Shown: positions 35,105 through 43,291 of the stretch, one piece after another | How positions within the stretch are numbered: the first letter of the stretch is position 1 | Layout: every line of letters starts with the position of its first letter | Source of the DNA: Chitinasiproducens palmae | GTDB taxonomy: Bacteria > Pseudomonadota > Gammaproteobacteria > Burkholderiales > Burkholderiaceae | Assembly (NCBI RefSeq): GCF_900095735.1 | Contig: NZ_FNLO01000003.1 | Location: 248,001 to 312,000 of the forward strand | DNA length: 64,000 nt | Direction: 5' to 3' | The notes under the pieces: generated by a model | What the model was told of the DNA's origin: nothing | Databases searched by the model: none | The model's input: the letters and a program-made list of their open reading frames with translations, nothing else | Translations under genes and position numbers: made by a program

Positions 35105-36091
35105 ATGGATCAGCCCTCTCTTCCCAGCTCGCGCGGGTCTGCCGAATCGACAAGCAAGCGGACAGCCGTCCGCACGAAGGTCCGCCCTGCCGCCGCACTC
35201 GCATGCGCGCTCGCCCTGTGCAGCGCAAGCGCCGTGGCCAGGCCGGTTCTCGACACCGTTCGACGGTCCGGAATCCTTACCGTCTCCTATGCGGTCGATA
35301 ATGCCCCGCTTTCCTACGTGGATGCGCAAGGGCAGCCAATTGGTTACGCGTTCGAACTCTCGCAGCGCATCGGCGCGGCGGTCAGCAAGGCGCTCGGTGG
35401 CCGCCGGGTGACGATCAAGCCGATTCGCGTCGACCCCGCGGATCGCCTGCGCCTGGTGGAGGACGGCGCAATCCAGCTCGAATGCAGCGCGACCACGATC
35501 ACGCCGGAGCGTGCGCGGCGCGTCTCGTTCTCGCCGGCTTTCTATGTCGGCGGCGCCCGGCTGCTCGTATTGCGTGGCAGCGCGATTCACGGCGTCGACG
35601 ACCTGGGCGGCAAGCGCGTGATCGTGACCACCGGCTCGACGTCGGCGGAGCTGCTGCGCCGCCTGAACCAGCAAAAGCATTTGAATATCGGCGTCCTGCT
35701 CGCCGACAACCATGAGCGGGCGATCGAAATGCTGCGGACCCACCGCGCCGACGCCTTTGCATTGGACGACATCCTGCTCGCGGGCTTGATGTCGAACCTG
35801 ATATCGAGCCGCAAGCGCGACGACTTCGAAATCGTAGGCGCACCGCTGTCCGAAGAGGCGTACGGGTGCATGATCCGGAAATCCGATCCCGGCTTTCGGA
35901 AGGTCGTCGACGACGAGATCGAACGCCTGCGCCGTACCGGCGAACTGCGCAAGCTGTACCACCGCTGGTTCGAGACCCCCATCCCTCCCCGCAACGTTTC
36001 GTTCGATCTGAAAGCGAATCCCCAAACCGAACGCGCGATTGCACCCGAGGGCGCAGGCTGGCCTGCGGACCGATCGATCCGCAACGACTGA
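35105..36091 (+). CDS. Periplasmic amino-acid-type solute-binding protein
   Basis: A 328-residue type-3 solute-binding protein (family of glutamate/aspartate-binding GltI). An N-terminal signal region (AAALACALALCSASAVA, about residues 26-42) precedes RSGILTVSYAVDNAPLSYVDAQGQPIGYAFELSQRI. Further marks are ECSATTITPERARRVSFSPAF and VTTGSTSAELLRRL. It has a longer than usual N-terminus and no ABC permease or ATPase genes beside it, so it may work with a distant transporter or as a sensor. Confidence 0.82.
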   Translation: MDQPSLPSSRGSAESTSKRTAVRTKVRPAAALACALALCSASAVARPVLDTVRRSGILTVSYAVDNAPLSYVDAQGQPIGYAFELSQRIGAAVSKALGGRRVTIKPIRVDPADRLRLVEDGAIQLECSATTITPERARRVSFSPAFYVGGARLLVLRGSAIHGVDDLGGKRVIVTTGSTSAELLRRLNQQKHLNIGVLLADNHERAIEMLRTHRADAFALDDILLAGLMSNLISSRKRDDFEIVGAPLSEEAYGCMIRKSDPGFRKVVDDEIERLRRTGELRKLYHRWFETPIPPRNVSFDLKANPQTERAIAPEGAGWPADRSIRND

Positions 36092-36683
36092 GCCCCTGCC
36101 GCGCACGCGGCGGCGCCGCCAGTGATGCCGCTCATGCGCGTGCTTGCCGCCCGTCAGACGCTGCGGTGGGAGCAGGCACCGCATTGCAGCGCGGCCGGCA
36201 GTGCCCTCTACCGACCCTCTACCGGCCCTGCACCGGCCCCGTGCGCGTCCGGTACGCGCCCCGCTCACGCCTCACCGTCTGCTCCTCCGCCTGCCTCGTT
36301 GCTGACGTGTGCCGGCGTGGCATCGTATCCGGGCCAATGCCGCTGCTCCGCGCCACGACCAACTGTGCCACGCTGGGCGCCGCTGCAACGTCGTTCGCCA
36401 CTGCAGTAGACGTCCGTGTTTTCACGAAACCGGGCTGCGCGCGGCGCCGCGCGCAGCCCGGCAAGATTCGCCAGCGCATACGGACACCATCGGGACACCA
36501 TCGCGGAAAGCACCCGCCCGAGCCTGCCGGGTATGGCTGCACAGCCGCTGCTGCGGCGCGCCGCAAACCCGCGCAAGTGAAGACAGCGGGTCCCGCAGGC
36601 ATAACCCTTGCTGAATGTCTTCCGTCGAATGCTCGCCGAATTTTTGCTGTACGTCGCGGGCAGCAACCGGACTGGGGAGAAAC
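36092..36683. other. Intergenic region upstream of the PfpI gene
   Basis: A 590-bp spacer. A G+C-rich hairpin (GGGCTGCGCGCGGCG / CGCCGCGCGCAGCCC near 36432-36462) is the clearest structure in its middle and could end a transcript. Its right end holds the sigma-54-like promoter of the next gene. No gene was recognised. Confidence 0.5.
36597..36612 (+). promoter_or_regulatory. Sigma-54-like promoter (site 1) before the PfpI gene
   Basis: AGGCATAACCCTTGCT fits TGGCAYG-N4-TTGCW with GG and GC exactly 10 bp apart; mismatches are the first base and position 7. Predicted start of transcription near 36623, about 61 nt before the PfpI ATG. Confidence 0.6.
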
Positions 36684-37241
36684 ATGGCAAATAATCTGAA
36701 CGGCGTACGCGTCGCCATTCTGGCCACCGATGGCTTCGAGCAGGCAGAACTGGAGTCGCCCAAGGAAGCTTTGGAACAAGCGGGCGCCACGGTCGACATC
36801 GTGTCCGACAAAACGGACACGGTGCAAGGCTACGAACACATCGACAAGGGCCGCGCCGTGCGCGTCGACAAGAGTTTCGAGCAGGCGCAGGCCGACGATT
36901 ACGACGCGGTCGTGCTGCCGGGCGGCGTGATCAACGGTGATGCAATTCGCATGCTGCCGCGCGCGCAAGCCTTCGTCAAAAGCGCGAACGACGCGAACAA
37001 GCCGATCGCCGTCATATGCCATGGCGGATGGCTCCCGATCACTGCGGGGATCGTGTCGGGCAAGACGCTGACGAGTTGGCCTTCGCTGCAGGACGACCTG
37101 CGTAATGCCGGCGCGACCTGGGTTGACGAAGAAGTGCACCAGGACGGCAATCTGATCAGCAGCCGGAAGCCGGACGACCTGCCGGCCTTCAATCGCACGC
37201 TGATCGCCGCGCTGCAAGGACGCGCACGCAAGACGGCCTGA
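36684..37241 (+). CDS. DJ-1/PfpI family protein
   Basis: A 185-residue protein of the PfpI/YhbO group. The nucleophile elbow AVICHGGW has C112 and H113, and the conserved acidic residue is E23 region of TDGFEQAELE. Members act as chaperone/deglycase-type stress proteins; activity is debated. The ribosome site GGGGAGA precedes ATG 36684. A sigma-54-like promoter is placed at the right distance, linking it to the rpoN2 island. Confidence 0.9.
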   Translation: MANNLNGVRVAILATDGFEQAELESPKEALEQAGATVDIVSDKTDTVQGYEHIDKGRAVRVDKSFEQAQADDYDAVVLPGGVINGDAIRMLPRAQAFVKSANDANKPIAVICHGGWLPITAGIVSGKTLTSWPSLQDDLRNAGATWVDEEVHQDGNLISSRKPDDLPAFNRTLIAALQGRARKTA

Positions 37242-37362
37242 GGCAACGGCGCGCACCTTTCGCGCGCCCCTTGCGGCTGTCGCACGATGAAGTGAACAAG
37301 ACCAAGGATCAACCCTTTGGGGCATGTGCCCCGCGGCAACACACTGCTTCCAGGAGAATGCG

Positions 37363-37524
37363 ATGAACATTTTCAGCTACCGTCGCCACCTTCGTTTCCT
37401 CAGTTCCGGTCAGCGTCGCCGGTGGTGGGACCAACGCATGTCGCTGCAGCCGCGCGTCGCGATCGGCCGTTCGTACGTGCCGCGCACGATTGCCAGCCAG
37501 TTCACTTACGTCAAGGTCAGCTGA
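37363..37524 (+). CDS. Small basic hypothetical protein
   Basis: A 53-residue product rich in Arg and aromatic residues (MNIFSYRRHLRFLSSGQRRRWWDQRMS...), with an AGGAGA ribosome site. It starts the probable operon with the genes at 37568 and 37887 (gaps of 43 and 10 bp). No family recognised. A weak sigma-54-like element (GGCATGTGCCCCGC, 37321-37334) precedes it but lacks the TT of the -12 box. Confidence 0.6.
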   Translation: MNIFSYRRHLRFLSSGQRRRWWDQRMSLQPRVAIGRSYVPRTIASQFTYVKVS

Positions 37525-37567
37525 ATCCGGCCATCGGCGCCTACACGCGTCGCCATCGGAGCCCACG

Positions 37568-37876
37568 ATGAAGATCTCGTTTGCAAAAGAGTCGCCGCGC
37601 TTCGACGGTGCAACGTCCACTGTGCGTTTCATCGCAACGGTCGATGGCGTGGATACGGAGTGTGCCGTCTCGTCGGCCGCGTTGCAGGATCATTGTGACG
37701 CGAAGTCGGCACTGGAGAACGATGTCATCGCCGCGTTCGAATCGAACCGCGCGCAGATCGAGTCGGCGTGCCGCAATGCGTTGCGTGACAACGGCGGAGA
37801 GCCGCTGACGTTGAGCAGCGGCCAGCTCCGCATCGAAAAATTGACGCGACGACACGATCGCGCGTCGCAGACCTGA
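37568..37876 (+). CDS. DUF1488-like small protein
   Basis: A 102-residue product, MKISFAKESPRFDGATSTVRFIATVDGVDTECAVSSAAL, resembling the DUF1488 family by pattern of an early FDG and a central V-D-G followed by a C/V-x-x-S-x-x-A-L segment. No signal or membrane part. Function unknown. Same operon as its two neighbours. Confidence 0.7.
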   Translation: MKISFAKESPRFDGATSTVRFIATVDGVDTECAVSSAALQDHCDAKSALENDVIAAFESNRAQIESACRNALRDNGGEPLTLSSGQLRIEKLTRRHDRASQT

Positions 37877-37886
37877 AGGAGATGCC

Positions 37887-38495
37887 ATGTCGATCATCGT
37901 AGCTGGACGATTCGATACCTATCCCGCCGCCCAGGCGGCTGCCGCCCGCCTGTTCGAGAACGGCTTTCTGGAGGAGGACGTCTCCCTGTTTTTCGTCGGT
38001 CCTCGCGGTCGCCATGACAAGACGCCGATCGGCGGCGACCAGCAACACGACGAGGGTACCAAGAACGCGCACAAGGGCGCCGGGATCGGCAGCGTGATCG
38101 GCGCCGTGGTCGGTGCGGGCATCGGTGCGGCGATGTTCAATCTCGTTAACTCTCCGATCCCGCTGACCGTCGCGGCAGCGGGCGTCGGCGCGTGGGTCGG
38201 CTCGCTGCTGGGCGCAATGGTGCGAACGCGCCGTGACACCGCGCATAGCGCACAACGCGAGCCGCAGAACAAGGTACGGCATTCGGGCGTTATCGTGGCG
38301 GTGCATGCGAGCGAGACCACGCGCCTGCGCGCGGGCCAGATCCTGGCAGATGCCGGCGCCAGCGATCTCGAACGCGCGAATGGCCGTTGGACTAACGGCG
38401 AATGGTCGGATTTCGACCCGGTCCAGCCGCCGCAACCGCTTGACGTTCCTACCCGGTCCACGAAACAGGCGGGAGCGGACGCGATCAAGGTCTGA
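37887..38495 (+). CDS. Glycine-zipper membrane-associated protein
   Basis: A 202-residue protein. An N-terminal alpha/beta piece (IIVAGRFDTYPAAQAAAARLFENGFLEEDVSLFFVG) resembles flavin-fold or ferredoxin-like small domains. A central glycine-zipper hydrophobic hairpin follows (GAGIGSVIGAVVGAGIGAAMFN and the next helix, about residues 64-112). A second soluble alpha/beta segment is VIVAVHASETTRLRAGQILADAGASDLER. This layout is common in stress-induced proteins of Burkholderiales; role unknown. ATG 37887 has a GGAG site. Confidence 0.72.
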   Translation: MSIIVAGRFDTYPAAQAAAARLFENGFLEEDVSLFFVGPRGRHDKTPIGGDQQHDEGTKNAHKGAGIGSVIGAVVGAGIGAAMFNLVNSPIPLTVAAAGVGAWVGSLLGAMVRTRRDTAHSAQREPQNKVRHSGVIVAVHASETTRLRAGQILADAGASDLERANGRWTNGEWSDFDPVQPPQPLDVPTRSTKQAGADAIKV

Positions 38496-38572
38496 CGTTG
38501 CGCCACGCGCGGACGACTGACGCCGTGCCGAAGGCGTCTGGCGCGCCCAGCGAACGACGGCAAGCTGAGAAG

Positions 38573-38596
38573 AACGGGCTCATGGGTCCGTTTTTC
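38573..38596 (+). terminator. Terminator-like hairpin after the 37.4-38.5 kb operon
   Basis: A short stem (AACGG 38573-38577 with CCGTT 38588-38592) and a T-rich tail (TTTTTCTTT). Stem is weak. Confidence 0.4.
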
Positions 38597-38924
38597 TTTA
38601 TCGGCTTGGTGACTGCATTCTCGTCATTTCGCTTCGCGCGTCCCTGCATACCCACCCTCGCCTCTCGATTGATCTCCAAGGCAGCGAAGCGGCGGCCGTC
38701 ATGCAGCAAGGTTCCACCGTAAAAGCGAATGAAGCCGCCACAAGACATCTGTCGGCAACCGCGGCGTTTTAGCGATTGGCGAACGAGTTGCGAACGAATC
38801 TCGAACGAATCGCGGGCAAGGGTTTCACCCCTGGTCGGGTTTATGCGACAGTCGCCGCCAAGCGTCGCACAGCGGGTGTCAGCGTGGTAGAGCCCGCAAC
38901 GTCAACCAGGCGTCAACCACAAAC

Positions 38925-38950
38925 AAAAAACCCGTCGCAAAGCGACGGGT
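38925..38950 (-). terminator. Rho-independent terminator, minus strand
   Basis: A 9-bp perfect stem (ACCCGTCGC/GCGACGGGT) with a 3-nt loop, followed on the minus strand by six T. Downstream of the 62-residue gene at 39068. Confidence 0.75.
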
Positions 38951-39002
38951 CCGATACTCGTTGTGATCTCCCTGCCGAGGAAGACCATCTGTACGAATCG
39001 AG

Positions 39003-39043
39003 CTGGCTAGATAGCCAGAAAGCGCGGCCTCATATAGCCGCGC
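39003..39043 (-). terminator. Tandem hairpins directly after the 39.1-kb gene
   Basis: Two hairpins: GCGCGGC/GCCGCGC (39022-39028 with 39037-39043) and CTGGCT/AGCCAG (39003-39018). They lie 25 bp after the stop; only three T follow the first, so the stronger stop is at 38925-38950. Confidence 0.4.
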
Positions 39044-39067
39044 GCAGGGAGAAACATAGGCACGCGC

Positions 39068-39256
39068 TCAGTTGCGCGAGGTGATCCACGCATAGCGACG
39101 GTTTTCCGCCACGACATCGCGTGCATATTGCATCGCGTCGTCGACACGATCGAATCTGGCGAGCGGCCGCTTCGCTGTCTGCTGCGTCACTTCCCAACGA
39201 CCATCCTTACCGCGCATGACACGGAACACCGACTCGTTCGAGGCATCGTAGAACAT
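39068..39256 (-). CDS. Small DUF2188-like protein
   Basis: A 62-residue protein, MFYDASNESVFRVMRGKDGRWEVTQQTAKRPLARFDRVDDAMQYARDVVAEN. The pattern of V-x-x-x-DGRW-x-V then F-x-x-x-x-x-A-x-x-Y-A is like the small DUF2188/YdjA-like double-psi proteins that carry the sequence WxVxxxGxxxA. A GGGAG site precedes ATG 39256. A sigma-54-like element lies at 39283-39298. Confidence 0.72.
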   Translation of the reverse strand: MFYDASNESVFRVMRGKDGRWEVTQQTAKRPLARFDRVDDAMQYARDVVAENRRYAWITSRN

Positions 39257-39282
39257 TTGTTTCTCCCAGGAAGACCAGTTAT

Positions 39283-39298
39283 TGCAAGACGCTGTCCG
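39283..39298 (-). promoter_or_regulatory. Sigma-54-like promoter (site 2) for the 39.1-kb gene
   Basis: On the minus strand CGGACAGCGTCTTGCA: GG-N10-GC spacing exact, -12 box TTGCA perfect, -24 box weaker (GGACAG). Predicted start about 16 nt before the ATG. Confidence 0.45.
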
Positions 39299-39686
39299 CG
39301 TGCCTTACTTCAAGCACCTTCCGTGCCACCATCTTAAAAATCGGCCGTCTGTGCGCTTTTCCGCAAAAACATCGCGGAAAACCGTCGAAACGAACAAGCC
39401 CGAGGCGCCCTTCCGTGGGCCTGTCGCTAATCGGGGCCAGGCGCCGCGAGTGCAGGACTTACACGCTGCCACCGCCGTCTTGAAAAACTTGCGCTGCAGC
39501 CAACGGCAGCTTCGCCTTACGGCGCCCTGCACTTGCATTTCTGGGCTCGCAAACTCCGCGCTGTGGGCAAGGTTGCAACGTGACCCGCCAAATCGCTCGC
39601 CCAAGCGTTCAATTTCCGTACAGACAATGTGCGAAGGCCAACGACGCAAACAGGCAAGACCACCCGGCAGACACATGGCGGACGGT

Positions 39687-39702
39687 AGGCACGCCCCCTG
39701 CT
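39687..39702 (+). promoter_or_regulatory. Sigma-54-like promoter (site 3) before the DUF2383 gene
   Basis: AGGCACGCCCCCTGCT: the -24 box GGCACG is perfect, -12 box CTGCT, spacing exact. Predicted start near 39713, about 41 nt before the ATG. Confidence 0.65.
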
Positions 39703-39753
39703 TAGAAGAAGCCAACGCCGCGACGCGGCCCGACAACGAAGGAGAGAGAAGAT

Positions 39754-40206
39754 ATGAGCACCAACGTCACCTCGGTTCTGAACGACCTGATTGAAACGTC
39801 GCGCGACGGCGAGCAAGGTTTCCGCAAGTCGGCCGAGCATGCGAAAGACGCGACCGTGAAGACCCTGTTCACTACGCGCGCCGACGATTGCGCCCGCGCA
39901 GTGAGCGAGCTGCAAGCGCTGGTCGTGCAACTGGGCGGCAAGCCCGAAACGAGCGGCTCGATCAGCGGCGCGCTGCATCGCGGGTGGACCGAATTGAAGG
40001 CCTCGGTGTCGAGCGACGACGACCTTGCGCTGTTGCAGGAGTGCGAACGCGGTGAGGACGTCGCGAAGAAGCGCTATCGCCAGGCCCTCGACTCGGATCT
40101 GCCAGCGGACGTGCGCGCAATTATCGAGCGCCAGTACCAGGGCGTGGTCAGCAATCATGACCGCGTTCGCGACCTGCGCGACCAGTATGCTGCGCGCGCC
40201 AAGTAA
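39754..40206 (+). CDS. PA2169/DUF2383-family four-helix-bundle protein
   Basis: A 150-residue helical protein. The N-terminus SVLNDLIETSRDGEQGFRKSAEHAKD and the later RQYQGVVSNHDRVRDLRDQY fit the DUF2383 ferritin-like family (PA2169). E, H and D residues along the helices could bind metal. A strong ribosome site (AAGGAGAG) precedes ATG 39754. Family members are stress-induced; function not established. Confidence 0.88.
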   Translation: MSTNVTSVLNDLIETSRDGEQGFRKSAEHAKDATVKTLFTTRADDCARAVSELQALVVQLGGKPETSGSISGALHRGWTELKASVSSDDDLALLQECERGEDVAKKRYRQALDSDLPADVRAIIERQYQGVVSNHDRVRDLRDQYAARAK

Positions 40207-40248
40207 GCAGCCGGTTGGTGAGACCGTCTAAGCCGACGGTCGAGCAAT

Positions 40249-40283
40249 ACACGGGCGGCCCGAGCCAATCGGCCGCCCGTGTT
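40249..40283 (+). terminator. Long hairpin after the DUF2383 gene
   Basis: A 12-bp perfect stem (ACACGGGCGGCC 40249-40260 with GGCCGCCCGTGT 40271-40282), 10-nt loop, no T-tract. Together with the terminator at 40502 it occupies the 397-bp convergent spacer 40207-40603, in which no gene was recognised. Confidence 0.5.
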
Positions 40284-40501
40284 GCATTCGGTGGTAGCCA
40301 GCGCATCACGTCGCGCACTGCGTACAAACCACGCGCGCCCTGCCGTCGCGCACGCAGCGATGCGCGATCGGTAATTCGCCCGACACGATTCATACAGACC
40401 ACATCGCATCGGGCGCATGTGGCGGTGCGCCCTCAGGCCAAAGGGCGAAGGGCGAACGCATCGCACGGTGCATCCTTCCCGTCCGCGCTCGACAAATGGA
40501 A

Positions 40502-40524
40502 AAGGCCGGCATGATGCCGGCCTT
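40502..40524 (-). terminator. Rho-independent terminator of the BON-protein genes
   Basis: Stem AAGGCCGGC/GCCGGCCTT with loop ATGAT; T residues follow on the minus strand. About 80 bp after the BON gene stop. Confidence 0.6.
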
Positions 40525-40603
40525 GCGCAGAGAAGGCCGACACGCAGCCGGCCCTGTCGTGCAACGCGCCGTCGGCGCGCTGCCGTGCTTCAAGCGCGCA
40601 TCG

Positions 40604-40957
40604 TTACGACGCGACCACCTTCAGACGGTTCGTCACCGACTTGACGCCGTTCACGCCACGCACGACTTCTTCCGCGCGCGCCTTTTCGTCGGCCGTGGGC
40701 ACCGAGCCCGTCAGACGCACCACGCCATGGCGGGTCTTGACGTGGACCTTGGTCGACTTGAGATTCTTTTCGGCAAGCAGTGCCGCCTTGACCTTGGTGG
40801 TAACGGTACCGTCGCTGACGCGATCGCCGACCGACTCATGGGTGGCGGTGTTCGACGTGTCGTTGGCGGTCGTGTCGCTGGCCACTTGCGCATGCGCGCC
40901 GATCGAAACGGCCAACAGGGCGCCACCAACCAGTTGCATCAGAGCGGTCTTCTTCAT
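40604..40957 (-). CDS. Periplasmic BON-domain protein
   Basis: A 117-residue exported protein with signal peptide MKKTALMQLVGGALLAVSIGAHAQ and one BON domain (DRVSDGTVTTKVKAALLAEKNLKSTKVHVKTRHGVVRLTGSVPTADEKARAEEVVRGVNGVKSVTNRL). BON proteins (OsmY family) bind membranes and are induced by osmotic or other stress. I chose ATG 40957 (7 nt after GGGAG); an ATG at 40963 has the site too close. Confidence 0.9.
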   Translation of the reverse strand: MKKTALMQLVGGALLAVSIGAHAQVASDTTANDTSNTATHESVGDRVSDGTVTTKVKAALLAEKNLKSTKVHVKTRHGVVRLTGSVPTADEKARAEEVVRGVNGVKSVTNRLKVVAS

Positions 40958-41015
40958 ATCCATTCTCCCAATTAGAAAAGTTGTTCGACGATCACCGCGA
41001 AATCCCCCTCGGATC

Positions 41016-41342
41016 TCACAGCGCGCCGTTCACTACGAGCTGGTTGTCCCAGCTTTCGACACCATCGCAGTTGGCCATTACATCATCGGCCGCCCGCTTC
41101 AAGAATTCTTCCCGTACTTCGCCAGTCAACGTCACACGTCGGCCAGCGACCCTGACATGCACTTTCGACTCGTCGAAGTAATCGGTTTCGAGGAGCCGTT
41201 GCCGCACCAGCGACAACACGTCGTCCGCGCTCGTCGTCGCTGTAGGCAACGTCGAGAGGCGCTCGCCTTCCAACAACGCATCGCGGTTTTCCGGCAAAAG
41301 CGAGTCCGGGTCGTACGTGTTTACTGCCTTCGGCTTTTCCAT
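41016..41342 (-). CDS. Cytoplasmic BON-domain protein
   Basis: A 108-residue protein, no signal peptide, with a BON domain (ADDVLSLVRQRLLETDYFDESKVHVRVAGRRVTLTGEVREEFLKRAADDVMANCDGVESWDNQL). It precedes the periplasmic BON gene on the same strand, gap about 58 bp. It uses ATG 41342 after GGAAGG. The sigma-54-like site at 41499-41514 points to it. Confidence 0.82.
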   Translation of the reverse strand: MEKPKAVNTYDPDSLLPENRDALLEGERLSTLPTATTSADDVLSLVRQRLLETDYFDESKVHVRVAGRRVTLTGEVREEFLKRAADDVMANCDGVESWDNQLVVNGAL

Positions 41343-41498
41343 GATGCCTTCCACATTTCGTTAGCGTCGTTTTCTCTAATGTCGAGTGAACGCGCTCGGA
41401 TGGGAAACATTGCAAGTCACACGCAAACAGCCACCTGTTCCGGACCGTGGGACCAAATCAACCGATGAATTGTCGCCGCAGTCCGTCATCCCACAAGA

Positions 41499-41514
41499 TG
41501 CAAAACGCGTGCCG
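41499..41514 (-). promoter_or_regulatory. Sigma-54-like promoter (site 4) for the BON genes
   Basis: On the minus strand CGGCACGCGTTTTGCA: both boxes perfect (GGCACG, TTGCA), spacing exact; only the first base differs from consensus. Leader to the BON ATG about 146 nt. Confidence 0.7.
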
Positions 41515-41669
41515 ACCTGAAAAAAGTGCGTGATCGCCGCGCGCATCGGTCCATTGGACGGGCGTAATTGCCTACTGTGGTGCCAAAAGATCGCCTGCAC
41601 CTCGTCTTGCGAAAAGCTTTCGAGTAAGTCTTGCATACACCCGGCAATTACTCCGCGACCCTGAAATTT

Positions 41670-41685
41670 TGGTATGGCCGTTGCT
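41670..41685 (+). promoter_or_regulatory. Sigma-54-like promoter (site 5) upstream of rpoN2 itself
   Basis: TGGTATGGCCGTTGCT: -24 GGTATG, -12 TTGCT, spacing exact. Predicted start near 41696, 36 nt before the GTG start. Suggests positive autoregulation. Confidence 0.6.
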
Positions 41686-41731
41686 AAAGAAGTCATGAGA
41701 GCAAGACGCGCACCATTCATGAGAGGTATCT

Positions 41732-43195
41732 GTGACGCAGCCATCCATCGAACTTCGCGCCAAGCAAAGCTTGACGCTGACACCGCGCATGCAGCAGTCG
41801 GTTCGCCTACTGCAACTGTCGGCGTTGGACTTCACGCAGGAAGTCAACGCAGCGCTCACCACCAACCCATTCCTGGAGTACGAAGAAGCCGCCGCGAACG
41901 GCGACACTGACGCACCGACCGGCGTCGATGCCGCCCCGTCCGCGGAAGGCGTGACCACTAGCGAGGCGCCGTCGTCGGCGCTGGAGAGCGACGCCCCCGT
42001 CGAGACAGTGTCCGAGGCGGCGCCCGCGGATCTTCCGTCCGAATATATTGGCGAAGGCGGCGGCCGCGCCGGCGGCGATGGTGAGGGCGGCGACCCGTGC
42101 GACTGGATGCATGCGGAACCTGATTTGCGTGACCGGCTGCATCAGTCCCTGTCCCTTTCCCCCCTCGGCGAGCGAGACCGCTTTGCTGCGCAGGTGGTGA
42201 TCGAGTCGCTGGAGGAGGACGGCTATCTGCGGCAGCCGCTCGAAGAATTGATCGGTGTCGGGGACTGCGAGCCACCGCTGTCGGAGGACGAATTGCGCGT
42301 TGCCGTTCGGCTTGTCCAGACCCTGGATGCGCCGGGCATCGGCGCTCGCTCGCTGTCCGAATGTCTGATGCTCCAGCTCGAGGCAATGGATGACGATACG
42401 CCATGCCGTGACATCGCCATCGAAATCGCGTCGCATCACCTTCCCCGCCTGGCAAAGCGAGAGCACGCAGAGCTGCAACGAGCGTTGGGCTGCGACCCCG
42501 AAGCATTGCGTACCGCCTGCGCATTGATCCGCCGTCTCGATCCGAAACCCGGTCACAACTACAGTGTCGATGCGAACAACTATGTTGTGCCAGACGTCAT
42601 CGTCCGACAGGTCAAGGGTAAGTGGGTTGTCTCGATCAACCCGGCTGTGATGCCAAAGGCGCGCGTCAATCGGATGTACGTCGACATGTTTGCGCAGTCC
42701 GACGCAAGTAGCCGCTCGCCCCTCGCGCAGCAATTGCAGGAAGCGCGCTGGCTGATGCGCAATGTGCAGCAACGCTTCGCGACGATCCAGCGGGTTGCCG
42801 AGACGATCGTATCGCATCAACGCGCGTTCTTTGACTACGGTGAGGTTGCACTGCGCCCGCTGGTGCTACGCGACGTGGCACAGGAACTCGGCCTGCACGA
42901 ATCGACCGTCTCGCGTGCGACCGGCAACAAGTACATGGCGACACCGCGCGGGATCTTTGAATTCAAGCACTTCTTCCCCCGAGAGCTCAGCACCGACAGT
43001 GGCGGCACATGCTCCGCGGCAGCTGTACGGGCCCTACTGAAGGAGATGATCTCGGCCGAATCGTCGGACGCGCCTTTGTCGGACGTGGCGCTGGCAAAGA
43101 TGTTGGCCGACCAGGGGGTGATCGTCGCGCGCCGAACGGTGGCCAAGTACCGTCGCCTGATGAAGGTGCCGCCCGCGGAGCTACGGCGCATCTGA
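41732..43195 (+). CDS. rpoN2: RNA polymerase sigma-54 factor (second type)
   Basis: A 487-residue RpoN. Region I (Q-rich activator-interaction part) is IELRAKQSLTLTPRMQQSVRLLQLSALDF at the N-terminus. Region II is an acidic linker (about 50-125). The core-binding and HTH parts follow (LRDVAQELGLHESTVSRATGNKYMATPRGIFEFKHFF), and the RpoN box ARRTVAKYR is at about residues 466-474 (normally followed by E, here R). Start is a GTG with GAGAGG five bases upstream. Genes typical of the main rpoN locus (lptB, hpf, ptsN) are absent, which marks this as an accessory copy. It lies among genes with sigma-54-like promoters. Confidence 0.95.
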   Translation: MTQPSIELRAKQSLTLTPRMQQSVRLLQLSALDFTQEVNAALTTNPFLEYEEAAANGDTDAPTGVDAAPSAEGVTTSEAPSSALESDAPVETVSEAAPADLPSEYIGEGGGRAGGDGEGGDPCDWMHAEPDLRDRLHQSLSLSPLGERDRFAAQVVIESLEEDGYLRQPLEELIGVGDCEPPLSEDELRVAVRLVQTLDAPGIGARSLSECLMLQLEAMDDDTPCRDIAIEIASHHLPRLAKREHAELQRALGCDPEALRTACALIRRLDPKPGHNYSVDANNYVVPDVIVRQVKGKWVVSINPAVMPKARVNRMYVDMFAQSDASSRSPLAQQLQEARWLMRNVQQRFATIQRVAETIVSHQRAFFDYGEVALRPLVLRDVAQELGLHESTVSRATGNKYMATPRGIFEFKHFFPRELSTDSGGTCSAAAVRALLKEMISAESSDAPLSDVALAKMLADQGVIVARRTVAKYRRLMKVPPAELRRI

Positions 43196-43291
43196 GTGCA
43201 GGAGGGTGCGGTGGCGGGCCGCGCCCACGAAGCCGGGGCGCCGGGCGAGGCGCCGGCGGCGTCTTACCCGCACCCTATGGTGTCGACACTG

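Larger units (their letters stand above)
38496..39067. other. Intergenic region with terminators
   Basis: A 570-bp spacer between convergent transcripts. It contains a plus-strand terminator-like hairpin, and minus-strand hairpins listed separately. No gene was recognised; the short open frames lack ribosome sites. Confidence 0.5.
39257..39753. other. Divergent intergenic region with two sigma-54-like sites
   Basis: A 497-bp spacer between the divergent genes at 39068 and 39754. Its only recognised elements are the two promoter-like sites, one on each strand. It contains direct TTGCAACGTG and TTGCG/CTTGCA words about 100 bp upstream of the plus promoter that could be activator sites. Confidence 0.5.
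41343..41731. other. Divergent intergenic region with back-to-back sigma-54-like promoters
   Basis: A 389-bp spacer between the BON gene (minus) and rpoN2 (plus) with one promoter on each strand, 155 bp apart. Between them are small dyads, GTCC-ATT-GGAC (about 41549-41559) and CGAAA-AGC-TTTCG (about 41610-41622), candidates for activator sites. Confidence 0.5.

Noticed and set aside
37321-37334. GGCATGTGCCCCGC as a tenth sigma-54 promoter before the 37.36-kb gene
   Set aside because: The -24 box and spacing fit, but the -12 box lacks TT, and the same bases form a GGGGCA/TGCCCC dyad. Not counted among the nine sites.
38496-39067. Possible tRNA or small RNA gene in the spacer with several hairpins
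   Set aside because: The stems do not combine into a cloverleaf, no CCA or T-loop GTTCRA, and their position fits terminators of the gene at 39068.
39305-39736. A 143-codon minus-strand frame upstream of the DUF2383 gene
   Set aside because: Cys/Arg-rich, no ribosome site, overlaps the promoter of the DUF2383 gene.
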